DNA of 64,000 nucleotides, taken from NCBI GenBank assembly GCA_963575745.1, contig CAUYUJ010001747.1:142336-206335 (forward strand), read 5' to 3'. Origin of the DNA: Prorocentrum cordatum. Taxonomy: Eukaryota; Sar; Dinophyceae; Prorocentrales; Prorocentraceae. Positions within the stretch are counted from its first letter, which is position 1. Every line of letters starts with the position of its first letter. The notes under the pieces were generated by a model. That model made no database searches, was not told the origin of the DNA, and saw nothing but the letters and a program-made list of their open reading frames with translations. The translations under genes were made by a program, and so were the position numbers. Of the stretch, positions 53,421-64,000 are shown piece by piece.

Positions 53421-54116
53421 ATGCCGGGTAATGCGATATACGGAAGCGAAGATATGAGGGCCGAAGAAGGCAAACGCAAAACACTCACGGATATGAGAGA
53501 GTTCAAGGGAAAACGTATTTCGCTCTGGGGTTCGACCCCGTGCACTGAGGGTTCTCCTTGGCAATGTGTTAAGGAAGCTTACTATTTCCGTAAAGGTGAC
53601 CATAGGTCTCTTCGACGGCTCCGAGGAATCCGAACCGATTTTCGATATCTAGCTGGGAATTTCAAAGAGATTGCCCGCGCTGTCGTTGGCGCGGGGGGTG
53701 TTGCTTGCATTGAGTGGCCCAGCCAGTGTCAGTATTGGAGGGGCCCTCGAGTGAAAGCATTTGTGAGAGAGATAGGGTTTGATAGGGCAGCGTTGCGCGG
53801 ATGCGCGTATGGATTGAAAGATAGAAAAGGAAATGTCGTGAAGAAACCGTGGGCCGTTGCTTCCACGTCCAACATTGCTACCAGCGGTTTGGGGCGGAAG
53901 TGCGACGGCGCGCATGCGCGCGTGGAGGCGCGTGGTCAGGGATGCAAGCTTGCGGAAGATTACACAGACGAGTTAGCAAAGCAGATTCATGTTGTTCTTG
54001 CGCGCGCTGCGTCGCACTATTCCTTCGATCTTCCCTCTTCTTATCCTGATATATGCGCCGCTGCCGTCTTCTCTCATGAACAGGGGTGGGGCCGCCATCG
54101 GCTGCGTCCTCCTTAG
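53421..54116 (+). pseudogene. Second methyltransferase-like domain (retroelement family)
   Basis: Residues 35-48 read SLWGSTPCTEGSPW: a Pro-Cys in the place of the catalytic PC of C5-cytosine methyltransferases (motif IV). Residues 92-107 read GGVACIEWPSQCQYWR, comparable to motif VI (E-N/W-P). Then GCAYGLKDRKGN and KKPWAVAST (127-149), C161-DGAH and a YTDELAKQIH end. The same layout (PC, ExP, C-x-G-x, KPW/KAT, C..H) is seen in the MT domain at 3723-4374, so the two look distantly related. The first 190 residues are uninterrupted. The N-terminal SAM-binding FxGxG motif is not visible. Methyltransferase function is inferred. Confidence 0.5.
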
Positions 54117-54239
54117 CGGGGCCGCCGCGTTGCCGCGGCCGCTCCCCCTTGCCGGCCGCGGGCGCCAGCCTGTAGCCTTTCGGCCGCTCCCCTGTCCACG
54201 ACGACAGACCCTTGGTGTCTCGGCGGCGCTGCCACTCGA

Positions 54240-55531
54240 GATGAAGAGGAAGGAAAGGTGGTTCTTTCTGTGCAACACAGTAGGATGCAGATTCCTCGCG
54301 GGGATCACCTGGGCACAGTCCAATGTGAACCCCGCGGAGGACATGGAACCGTCCGATGAGCAGACGAAGGAACGGATGACGGCACAGCCGAGGGAAAACT
54401 ACGATAATGTTGATTGCCCAGATCATTGTTGCAAGGCTTGTCGGGTTAGCTCCGACAGAAGCGATGATGCCGATGTTTCTACTCACGACGGCGGTTTTTC
54501 CTGCCGAGCACCCCGGCCAAAATGGCAGAAATAGTCGCCGGGAAATTGGGGGTGCTTAGCCCCCGAATGGCGAAGCCGCTAGGGGAGCTTAAAGTACTAG
54601 TTATGTACACCTCGGAGCGCTACCCGAAGGTTGTGGACCCTGTGGAGGTGATTGTCGCGGATCGTTCAGATATCGAGCCGAAAGACACGAGTCTTTCCGG
54701 ACTAATGTTGAGCTAAAGCACGCATGCCACTGCGAACCAGAGGATGATGGCAAAGTGTTTCTTTGCGGCGAAAAGGTACCGCAAATGCCCCGCGGACGGT
54801 GGATACAGCAGGTTGTGATGACTCGGAATGGTTTCAAGTATTCTCGGGCGGCTAATGTTGCGATTGTACTTAATGAGGAGTTGAAGGCATCCAACGAATC
54901 AGTGATTCAGCGATTGTGCAATAAACTGTATGTTGTTCCATGGACCGTTTTCTGGGTAGCATGTAAGCAGGATTCGCAGCGTAATTTCAGGAGCAAGTTT
55001 GATGGTCCGCCTCCAGATCTCGCGCAGATCAAAGAATGGCAGCACTTCCAGTCCCACGTTGACCCGAGCACTACGCTGAGGGGCAGATTCTTCACCGGGC
55101 CTCCAGGGGGCCGGAAGAGCAAACCTTTGCGTTTTTGCGATCGCGTAGAAATAGTTGGACCGGTCCTTGGGATCGCTCAGCGTACCTGCATGGCAGGGGC
55201 GGGATATCTTGTCGCGATTAAGACCGTTGACCAGCGCGCGGACCAAGTTGTCTTCATGAGCGTTTGGGGACAATCCAAAAATAGACCTTCACACAGCCCG
55301 GCTGTTGATCGGCGGGGGGCCCACGTTGCACTTCCAGTGGTCAGAGGAGAACCCAACGCGCCCAAGGCGAGGATAAATCTAGTTACGCAAGTGCAGAATG
55401 GGGAAGCTCTGAGTATACGTCACGCGTGGAACAAGTTGCAGGAGGAACCCCAAACCAAGAGGGTCAGGCTCCGCTCGGCGGCGCAGTCGCCCGAGCGAGG
55501 CGAGCCGCTCTCGTGGGAAGACAGTGTTTAG
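54240..55531 (+). pseudogene. Unrecognised coding tract downstream of the MT-like domain
   Basis: Frames 54240-54534, 54522-54716 and 54755-55531 follow one another. The longest (258 codons) holds PQMPRGRWIQQVVMTRNGFK, VIQRLCNKLYVVPWTVFWVA and a basic end (TKRVRLRSAAQSPERG). A Cys/His group CPDHCCKAC lies near 54417. The composition is protein-like rather than repeat-like. I recognise no family; being on one strand straight after the MT-like domain suggests one polyprotein. Confidence 0.35.
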
Positions 55532-55594
55532 ACTCAAGAGATGAACCCTCCGCTGAAGCGAACGGGCGACGATTAAGGATCGAGGCCAGCTGAG

Positions 55595-57315
55595 GTGGCC
55601 AAAACTGAGACGCCCATGCGCGCTGAGGAGGAAGCGATCCCTTCAGACATTCCAATTTCAGATGTGCCCGTTGATGCACCGCGGGGAGGCGGTTCCTCGA
55701 GCTCTGGTGCCGCAAATGGCGCTACGAGCGGGAATGCTGCCCCTGCTTGTCCCACCGCCGGCACGGCCGGGGGTCGGGGGGCATCGTCTGGATCTGGGTC
55801 CGGCGGTGGAAACAACGGACAGAACCCTAGTGCACCAAATGGGGGGTGGAGGTGGTGACCGCCCTCCTGATCCGGGCCCACCTGAACCTCCTCCCTCGGA
55901 ACGAATAGGTGGCGAGTCCGACCCGCCCTATTTGGCGCGTGGGATCTGGGATGTGCTACAGCGCAGGGAGCGAACAGGGGCCGGCGCAGCCGCGCCCCTG
56001 AATGACGGCGAAGTGCCAGATGAATGGGCTCGTTGTATTATGGAGATAGATGCTGAGCCTCAAATGCTGACGGCGTTGCTCGGCCCCTTCTTGGACACAG
56101 CCGAGATAATGATCGATGAGGCGGTGACACGTTGAGAGACGGGAGCCATACCGATATTTTACATTGGCGGAGATCATAGATGTTGGCAATCGGAAAGTGG
56201 TGCATTCAACATGAATGCCATGTGGGATGACATTGTCACTCTGCTGCGGGCACGAATGAATCAGCGCATTGAACGATGCAAGGCTGCGGGGACTCAGCGT
56301 AAAATAATGGTGCTGTGCTTGACGGCGCATGTTTGTATCGGAATTTGCGTCGCACCCCGCGCGATGCGCGCCATTTTGCTGATGGGCATGAATCTTGCAC
56401 GTTGGACAGAGATGGTGCAATGGGCGAAGTTCAAGGGGGTGAAATAATGGCTGGCCACATGATGAAAGCAGCGCAGCTTGCGGCCTGGTTCTTCTATCAA
56501 CCCTCTGCCGGCTCAGCCTCCCAGGGGTGGATCTGCGAAAGTGAACTGCGAGCAGGCGGGTTTGCGGAGACAGAAGCTACCTATGAGGAACATATGTCGT
56601 ATTGGACCAACTGGTGTCCTACTGAGGACGGTACTCCGACTTCGATATTGGGAACGCTCCTTTTCGCTGGTCCACTTGCGAAATTCCCTGTCAACGCGAT
56701 TGGGGCATGTCAAGGAGCGCGGCGTTCTTTGTTCTCGCAGGAGTGGGGAGATTTCATTTTGATATGCATTGGAGCGAATTCCGTTTCTTTCTCGAAGAGC
56801 TTGCCGTGCATTCTTGGCGTGCCTCCTGAGGGGAGAAACATGCGTTGCGCCGGCGAAAAGGTCTTCATTGATCAGTTTATGCAACGCGATAGATGCCTTG
56901 GAAGCATCTAAACCCATTTTTCGGCCCCCCGCCCAGTCTGCAAAACGGACAGTCTGGCGAACCTCGGGGGCGCAGCTCGTGGCGAGGCAAGATGACCACT
57001 TGCAGGTCAGCCTCGCTGGATAGGGCATCGACCGCGAGCCCTGCCGGCGCAGCCGCGCAGAGTCCGAGCGACGCAGGGGGTCTGGTTGGACCTGGCACAG
57101 CCATGAGTTCAGTCAGGAACCGGGCACGATCGGTGAAACCTGCTGGAGTACTTACCGCTGTTTCCCACGCGGTACAGTGGGAGAAAGCAATAAAGGAACG
57201 GTGCCCTGAGAACACCATCGGGCAAGGAGAAGAAGACATATCCTCCAGCTGGGCCCGATGGCATTCGCAGATGGCCTGTCAAATTGCCACATCAGTCAAC
57301 GATTGGAGCGACTGA
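55595..57315 (+). pseudogene. Unclassified element tract, part 2
   Basis: A Gly/Ser/Pro-rich linker (GGGSSSSGAANGATSG, RPPDPGPPEPPPSERIGG at 55680-55910) is followed by a segment with WARCIMEIDAEPQMLTAL and FLDTAEIMIDEAVTR (56020-56135), then frames 56211-56447 and 56450-56911 (AAQLAAWFFYQPSAGS, EHMSYWTNWCPTEDGT) and 56893-57315. Stops and shifts separate them. No catalytic motif seen. Confidence 0.3.
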
Positions 57316-59345
57316 AGGAGTCGGTGGAGGATCTGCAAGTGTCATCTCGTTGAAACCCTTGAATGCTGGAGGTCTTGCTAAACGCCTCTACAGCAATACT
57401 AATGTGTGGCCAGGAGAAGACTATGAGGAGTTGTTGCGAAAGATAAGGAGCAATGAAACATTCGCGCATAGCGAAGTTTACGATCGGTTGTGCGTTGCAT
57501 CGAACGGAGACGGGTGGTTGGCGGACCAATTGCTTCAAGGCAGTACCAAGCGACTGGTTCTGTCTGCGGAGTATGTGATCCCGACCGGGGCAAAATTCTT
57601 CATTGCGCGACGTGATCGCACGGTGCCGGGGGAACCGAGGACGATTGCTGATCGCATCATGCGGGAAAAGGTAGCAATCATAGAGCACACAGAAAAGGAG
57701 CAATGTGTCCAATTGGCGCTGGCTCTTACAGTAAAAGAGGACATTGGCAGAATTGATTTCGGGCCAAAATTGGACAAGGCAGTCCCACGGAACATCCGTT
57801 GGGACGCTCCATTCAATCTTCGCTCAAAGGATGCCAAATCTTTCCTTCCGACCCAGGGTATGGGGGAAATGTGAAGAAGACGAACGTAGGAATATATTCT
57901 TTCGCATATCCTGAAGGTAACCTTTCGACCTACCTGCGGTGCACGATGGCGGAGGAGACCTTCAACGATGGATATTAGAACTCTGCGGAAAGCATATTTT
58001 GGAGTTGTCCGAAGTCCGTTACTGGTGATGGTGGTCCAACGCAGCAATGCACCAAGCATACCGATCAGGTAGTAATGACTGAGATACGCATTTACCATTG
58101 GTACCCCCCCGCGCACCCTGCGCACGGGGGTGGCGCTCGGACAGAATTGCAACATTTGTTGGGGGAAGGCGAAGCTGTCGACAAAGATTTCAAGGTTGAG
58201 CCGTTGAGGAGCAAAGAGAGAGCTGAAATGATAGGCAGAGTCAGGAATCAGCAATGCCAATGGGTTTCCGATCTTTGACCAATCGAATGGCAGGAAGATG
58301 CTTCGCCGCACCTTGATTATGATCCTTCGATGGAGAGCGTATGGGACTAATTGGAGAGTAGAGGTTGCGCACTCGCTTTCGAACGTCCGTTTCTGGACGG
58401 AGCAAATGAGGTGAGAAAGCGCGCGGCTCATGGCCAATAAGAGGCCATGGCCAAGCCGCCGGCACCGCCGGCGGGCGGGTCCGCTTCTAGCGCTGCCACC
58501 GCGTTTCGGTGATCCTCAGGAACCGAAGCCTCCGCCTCCCAAAACATTCAGACCGCCTGTGCCTCCGATTCCTAAAAAGGCCAGGGGGACATCGCGGCTG
58601 TTGGGTCGGATAAAGACTCTCAGGAAAAACGCTGGCCTCCTGCGGCGTCGCCGGCAGGGGGCAGGAATCCTTGGGAGCCATTGTCAGGCAATGCGTCGAA
58701 GCCGCTTCCGCCCCCTCCTGGACCTGCTCCGAAGTCACTGGCCAAGCTAAGTTAATCCGATCAGTCGCCAAAGGGAAAGACAAAATCGCACCCGCCAGAC
58801 ATTCGGCCACAATGGAAGCCTTCTTTGAGAGACGATCCGTCTACAGCGACGGCGGGTGCGCCGGGTGCCGGGAGTTCCGGGAATCTGACTGCGCCTCCAA
58901 CGCCCCCTTCCAAAGGGCCCCCCGCGTTTCGATCTCCAACGCGGCAAAAGGCACTTGGCTCTCCAGCAGAGGCACAGCCAGAGCTAGCCAGAAGACTATT
59001 GAAGTGAGTTCCCTGGAGGGACCCATAACTTTTGCGCTTGCCTTGCCCGGCCACCCTCCTGCGGATGCCACTGTGAGCGACCCGCAGTCCTACCAGCCAG
59101 ATAGGCTTGGAGAAGGTTACGGAGATGGGGAAAAGTATAAGTTCGACTTGCTGTTGCCTCCAAGTGATCTCCCAGACAATGACCCCGTGTCAGTGGTTGT
59201 CAAGCTGGTACGAGACCTTCTGGTAACACACTTCGGATCGCAATCGAGCCGAGCACATTTGTCACTTCGTAATGACCGCGGCGCTTTGCTATCTAAACAT
59301 GCAGATGAGACGAGGAGCGAACGTTGTGGGTGCTCGTTGCCTTAA
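57316..59345 (+). pseudogene. Unclassified element tract, part 3
   Basis: LNAGGLAKRLYSNTNVWPGE leads a 170-codon stretch to 57874. Then come TYLRCTMAEETFNDGY (57930-57975), IRIYHWYPPAHPAHGGG with LQHLLGEGEAVDKDFKVE (58080-58200), a Pro-rich segment (PPTPPSKGPPAFRSP, about 58890), and FDLLLPPSDLPDNDPVSVV with LVRDLLVTHFGSQSS (59140-59240). Ordinary amino-acid use, at least four frame changes. Family unknown. Confidence 0.3.
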
Positions 59346-60703
59346 ACAGTTGGGCTCCTGATTTCCTTAGCTTCCTCCAAGTTCGCTATTCGGATTCCAT
59401 TCCTACGGGGGAAATTTGGAATATCAGAATGATCATCGACCCTGTGACGTTGACCAGCACAACCGGGGGCAACGAAGGGTCAGCCGCAGCGAAGGCGGAC
59501 GGGGGGAGTGATGCGCGACCTGCGGAACCGCGGGGCAATAGACTGAGGATCCCTTTTTCTGGGGAGAAGTCTTACTTGTTAATTGCGGACGAAGTGGATG
59601 CGGATAATAGTCCAGGGGTCACGAATTTGTTCTTGCGCGGGATTCTTCCGCCGACGCCTGATCATAAGCAGCTCCATCCTGAGGGGCAATGCCCTCCTGG
59701 TCGTATAAGGAATGTCAGCCATGCAAGATTCACTACTGATGGGGGGCTTCCGTATTTTGTTCAAAAACAGCGAGAGAAAACTTGCGATGGAACGAGTGAC
59801 GAAGTCCGAAAGCAGGTCACTGAAGCCCACGGGGCTGGCCCAGTGCCCCCGCGCATCGCAGCCGCTCGTGGGCGCGCCTAGCACGCGGTCAAGGAGAACG
59901 CGCGCACGGTGCACGACCCGATCTTTGCGCTGCTTGGGGAGCTGGAGGTTGACCAAGCACTCCAATTTCTCAAAGCAGAGTTTGACTCGGATAACAGGCC
60001 AGATTCCATTCCCCAGGAGGCCTACAATTCACCCATCCCTCTAGCATTACCGGATGACGCTACTGGCACAGCCGAGGAAGCGGAGGCAACGCTGTTGAAG
60101 CATGGCCGGAGGCCTGCCATGCTGGGAAACTCCGTGTTTTGGAGAAATTACAGCCACCGAACGCACTCCCAAGCGCAGTCTGTAGGTGAGTGCGCGGTGT
60201 ACATGGCGAGACATTGCGCCGAGTGCGCCCGATCATCGGGCGGGTGAGTGTATGTGGGCGACCTCATTCGGAAGATGACGAATGATGGTGGCACACACGC
60301 CGCTACTGCTCATGCATTGCACGGCCTGACAATGCTGCCATCGGGAGGTATTGTTGCTCTAGGCATTAGAGCAGACGACATTACGATTCTGAAGAGACAG
60401 ATACTTGAACAATTGCTGTCTTTTCTGCACCCAGGCGCCTCACGCGACACAGTCGTTAATGTGGAACACGGAGACTTAGTCATCACCATTGATAGAGCTG
60501 AACGGGCTGCCTAGCCCATGCCAATGTTCTTTCGTGCGTGTCAGGGACGCTCTTGTTTTGCTCGCAGCATAGAGCGCATGTGTGCTCCTCGAGAGTTTGG
60601 GATGGCGCTGTGCCGCGGGCATCTGCTGCACGTTGCATCCTTAGAAACCATAAGAGAGTTAACGTTGGGAGCAGGGATTATTAAAGTACCCGAACAAGTT
60701 TAG
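59346..60703 (+). pseudogene. Unclassified element tract, part 4
   Basis: MIIDPVTLTSTTGGNEGSAA opens the first frame. HDPIFALLGELEVDQALQFL follows at about 59912, then CAVYMARHCAECARSSGG (two close Cys pairs, 60190-60245). Next is VGDLIRKMTNDGGTHAATAH with LHPGASRDTVVNVEHGDL (60248-60514), then FFRACQGRSCFARSIERMCA (60525-60585). The Cys groups might bind zinc. No named domain. Confidence 0.3.
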
Positions 60704-60799
60704 TGGATTGTGCAAAGCACCTGACTACGGACTTCTCAGATTGATACCGATGAGGCGAAAATTCCCCGTGGAATATGCTGAACACGCCCCTCGCTGGCT

Positions 60800-62164
60800 T
60801 TGCCAGCGGAAGGACGGCGATGCCCCCCGCCAAGGTATATCAGGCTGAGGGCACTGCCCCAGCCGGCGGTGCACCCCCCACTCATGAAACTTGGCTTCGT
60901 GCAATCACCCCGTCTTTCTGGGATACTGATGCGACGCATAATGAGAACTAGGCATATGTTGTTGTCTTCAATGGACGGGTAGTGACTCGCCTTAGGTATC
61001 GCATCTGTTGCGATGGAACTCTTGTAACGACAGGACAGGCGCGTTTCAGTGATATTTCTCGCATTGTGCAACTGCAAGTGGTTGAGCAAGTTGGTAGGGG
61101 CAACTTGCGGCATATGATATGGAACTTGATACTTCAGCAAGAGTGGTCTGCGTGGAAGGTTGCTTTCTCGTCTGATACAATCAGAACGTGGATATTCTCC
61201 GATGAACAAGTAAGTGGCCGATGTAGGGCCGAGTGCGCTGTCCGATGAAGAAAAGGCCTTCATCACGCGGAGAATGTGGACAGACGATGGGATGCACATT
61301 GGCGCTCAATACCGTGCCGTGAGGGCTGGTTTCGGATGCTGTTTGCAATGCCCCACTCTTGTCAGGTACAGAACTAACGTCATAGCGAATTACTTGCAAC
61401 CGCCAGGAGAAACCGGAATGGTTGCTGCAAGGACGAGACTAGGACTGGCTCCACGTTTTGATGCCCCCCCGAGAGGGGAGAACCGATCTGAGATGATTTC
61501 TAACAGGCTAAGAGCAATGAGCAGGAGCTCTGCTGATGCATTGGACAACTTAAGCCAGGCCGAGCAACGTCAGCGCAAATGGGTTAATCAGGAACACATA
61601 CGTTCCACGACGGCTTTGGCTGGTGGTGCGTTCATGAATTCGCAGCCAGGGGCCGTTCCTTCATGGCGTCCTGACAGTATCTCGGCACAGCCGCTGGCGT
61701 GTCACGAGCCATACCTTCAGTGTCTGGAACCCGTCAAGCTCAGATTCATTGACTGGCTAGAGCACAAGCATGGGGGCGCGCACCCCGCAGCTGCCCAGTG
61801 GTGGCCATTGATTTGGACACCAGATCTGGACCAATATGCCCGTCCTATGAGATGCTCTGCACTTGCAGTGTTCGGTTGTGAACATGTTAGTGCGGAACAA
61901 ATTTGACCGGAGACGGGCTGGGACCAGTGGGAACGAGAAATGGAAGAACGAGGATGTCATTCCATCAGATCGAGTGTTGACGAAGGACTTGAATGCAGCC
62001 GGCCGAGCGTCTGCATCGAACCAAGTAGGAGAGATTTTTCCGACTCGTTGCAAAACTTTATCATCGGCCAAGCCGCATTGATGAAGCCATCTCGGAACGC
62101 GAGGAGAATGCTGCGACGTCGGGCGGCGTATGCAATAAACATATCGCCCAGCGATATCCGCTGA
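60800..62164 (+). pseudogene. Unclassified element tract, part 5 and end
   Basis: VVTRLRYRICCDGTLVTTGQ at about 60975, then GNLRHMIWNLILQQEWSAWK. A 230-codon frame (61214-61906) follows with ALSDEEKAFITRRMWTDDGM, CCLQCPTLVRYRTNV and LEPVKLRFIDWLEHKHGG, then a short frame to 62081. The match to coding composition stops near 62165. This is the longest uninterrupted piece after the MT-like domain. No reverse transcriptase or integrase motif was found anywhere in 53.4-62.2 kb. Confidence 0.32.
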
Positions 62165-62310
62165 TTGTTCAGAATAGAACGCTGCCTTTGTGGCTCGATT
62201 TGATTTCTATTTCTATTTCTGGCTAAACATGATGGACCCACGAACCCGGAAAGGGATATAGACATGTTGAGCATGGACACGTTTTCACGATACCCAACTG
62301 GGCAACACCT

Positions 62311-62447
62311 CACGAAACATCCCACGAGACACTTCACGAAACATCCCACGAGACACCTCACGAAACATTCCACGAGACACCTCACGCAACATTCCACGAG
62401 ACACCCCGCGAAACATTCCACGAGACACCCCACGAAACATTCCACGA
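62311..62447 (+). repeat. 24-bp tandem repeat
   Basis: The unit is CACGAAACATCC plus CACGAGACACCT, itself two diverged 12-bp halves. Nearly six copies, with T/C changes and one CCCCGCG variant. Confidence 0.88.
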
Positions 62448-62471
62448 CGACAGGCAACCACTCAACCAAGG

Positions 62472-63170
62472 CGGTGTGGTCGTGCTGGGGAGTGGTCGTG
62501 CTGGGGTGTGGTCGTGCTGGGGGGTGGTCGTGCTGGGGGGTGGTCGTGCTGGGGGTGGTCGTGCTGGGGCGTGGTCGTGCTGGGGCGTGGTCGTGCTGGG
62601 GCGTGGTCGTGCTGGGGTGTGGTCGTGCTGTGGTGAGGTCGTGCTGGGGTGTGGTCGTGCTGGGGTGTGGTCTTGCTGGGGTGGGTCGTGCTGGGGTCGG
62701 GTCGTGCTGGGGTGTGGTCGTGCTGGGGTGGTCGTGCTGGGGTGGGGTCGTGCTGGGGTGGGGTCTGGGGTGTGGTCGTGCTGGGGTGTGGTCGTGCTTG
62801 GGTGGGGTCGTGCTGGGGTGGGGTCGTGCTGGGGTGGGGTCGTGCTGGGGTGTGGTCGTGCTGGGGTGTGGTCGTGCTGGGGTGTGGTCGTGCTGGGGCG
62901 TGGTCGTGCTGGGGTGGGGTCGTGCTGGGGTGGGGTCGTGCTGGGGTGTGGTCGTGCTGGGGTGGTCCGCACCCTGTGATTTATCGATCGGGTCGTGCTG
63001 GGGTGTGGTCGTGCTGGTGCTGGGGTGTGGTCGTGCTGGGGTGTGGTCGTGCTGGGGTGTGGTCGTGCTGGGGTGTGGTCGTGCTGGGGTGTGGTCGTGC
63101 TGGGGCGTGGTCGTGCTGGGCGTGGTCGTGCTGGGGCGTGGTCATGCTGGGGGTGTGGTCGTGCTGAGGT
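62472..63170 (+). repeat. 16-bp tandem repeat
   Basis: The unit is GTCGTGCTGGGGTGTG, about 43 copies with GGCGTG, GGGGTG and shortened variants. The phrase CCCTGTGATTTATCGATCGG breaks it at 62972-62992 and stands again at its 3' edge (63179-63199). Long Val/Leu/Gly/Cys and Pro/Thr/His ORFs are translations of the array. Confidence 0.9.
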
Positions 63171-63199
63171 GTCCCGCGCCCTGTGATTTATCGATCGGG

Positions 63200-63742
63200 A
63201 TTTCAAAAACAAGCGTTGCGCCTGAGACATCCTCAAAGTTTAATCCGCCGGCCTCCTTCGACCTCGATATTTATCAGGGAAAGAATCCGCCGGCCTCCTT
63301 CAAGTTGGGCACCGGGGACATGTTTACATACTAAAAGAGAACCCTGGGCCTACGCCCTTTCCGGGAAAAGTACAACAATGAAACATGCGAGAGGCCAGAA
63401 GTTATCCAAGTTGCAACGCCATTTGTTCTTGAATACTTTATCGACTGTTCCAAATACGAGCCCGTTGGACAAATATAGCATTCATGAAGCACCGCCGGGA
63501 TTATCCTAGCTTGTGGATAGAATGCGGGACCAACCGCTTGATCGAATCCCTACCCATGGAAGATGGGGGCGGATGTTCTTAGCTGCGCGCGAAGTCATAT
63601 TCCTGTGCATGTCCGCGGGGATCAATGACGCGTTTCCAGGAACTCATTCAAATCATTCAAGATGTTTGCGCTTTGGATTGTTGGATCCGATCTGCAATCG
63701 AGACATTTGATTCACTTCATCATGGGAGTAACGGATTAGGCA
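63200..63742 (+). other. Coding-like fragments, unassigned
   Basis: AATCCGCCGGCCTCCTTC occurs twice, about 42 bp apart (63242 and 63284). Frames such as REKYNNETCERPEVIQVATP and PFVLEYFIDCSKYEPVGQ (63361-63475) look protein-like but are broken. No domain recognised. Confidence 0.25.
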
Positions 63743-64000
63743 ATGAAGTATCGGAGACCGCGCGACGAAATTGCCCAGGTATCCAAAAGGCTATGGTTTT
63801 CGAACATGCACACGTCTACCGAGTCTCAATTTAGTGTCAAGATTTGTCTTGCCAGTGGCCGTTGCGGGGTCTTCAATATTGATAATTCAATTGGGATCAC
63901 CAGTTGTGCTAAGAAGAAAAATGAGGAGAGTGGCTCAGCCAACTCTCCAACCGAGACATTCCCAGCCGAGTCGCCAGCAGATGCTGCAACCCCAGTTGTC
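63743..64000 (+). CDS. Partial reading frame running off the window
   Basis: From ATG 63743 the frame stays open for 86 codons to the last base: MKYRRPRDEIAQVSKRLWFS ... KICLASGRCGVFNIDNSIG ... ending in a Ser/Pro/Ala-rich linker (SPTETFPAESPADAATP). The composition is protein-like. It could be the start of another gag or linker region; I do not recognise it. Whether the ATG is the real start is unknown. Confidence 0.3.
   Translation, partial: MKYRRPRDEIAQVSKRLWFSNMHTSTESQFSVKICLASGRCGVFNIDNSIGITSCAKKKNEESGSANSPTETFPAESPADAATPVV

Noticed and set aside
54512-54530. GGCCAAAATGGCAG as a minus-strand spliced-leader relic
   Set aside because: A 12-base core match without the leader ends; no gene starts on that strand.

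Overview
This window looks like nuclear DNA of a dinoflagellate (a eukaryote). I infer this from four things: the retroelement families present (a DIRS-like element with reverse transcriptase, tyrosine recombinase and a cytosine-methyltransferase-like domain; a Ty1/copia element with a CCCH finger; an APE-type LINE); degenerate copies of the dinoflagellate spliced leader in front of intron-poor sequence; very GC-rich third codon positions in the best coding stretch; and the large mass of minisatellites. I see no rRNA, tRNA, bacterial operon or organelle gene. Almost every recognisable protein is broken by stops or frame changes, so this is mostly a graveyard of nested mobile elements.

Layout. 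1-4.5 kb: a decayed plus-strand DIRS-like element in the order reverse transcriptase, RNase H, tyrosine recombinase, C5-methyltransferase-like domain. 4.3-6.85 kb: a decayed LINE on the minus strand. 7.2-12.9 kb: microsatellites and 65-bp and 77-bp minisatellites, bracketed by two copies of a ~240-bp direct repeat. 12.9-18.2 kb: an 11-bp minisatellite (core CTTGAACTACA) split by a GC-rich block. 18.2-20.6 kb: no clear gene. 20.6-37.7 kb: one Ty1/copia gag-pol copy (gag, protease, integrase, reverse transcriptase, RNase H) stretched to 17 kb by two insertions. The first is a tandem pair of composite elements with CCTAACAGCG inverted ends, between protease and integrase. The second is a 2.47-kb element with 19-bp imperfect inverted ends, inside the reverse transcriptase. 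38.6-45.1 kb: a decayed member of what I believe is a large dinoflagellate gene family with an HMG-like domain, itself interrupted by about 1.3 kb. 45.7-46.1 kb: a palindromic array of GTACTCTGC motifs. 48.1-51.6 kb: the best candidate host gene, a ~1,160-codon intronless reading frame behind a degenerate spliced leader, with one in-frame stop and two +1 shifts at homopolymers. 52.4 kb: a degenerate spliced-leader doublet. 53.4-62.2 kb: an unclassified plus-strand coding tract opening with a second methyltransferase-like domain. 62.3-63.2 kb: 24-bp and 16-bp arrays. 63.2-64 kb: a partial reading frame running off the window.

Taken together, the working genes here (if any) are the 48-51.6 kb frame and possibly a 164-codon frame at 39.2 kb. 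The rest records repeated retrotransposition, retroposition of spliced-leader mRNAs, nested transposon insertion and satellite growth. All family assignments are from motif recognition by eye; no database search was run.
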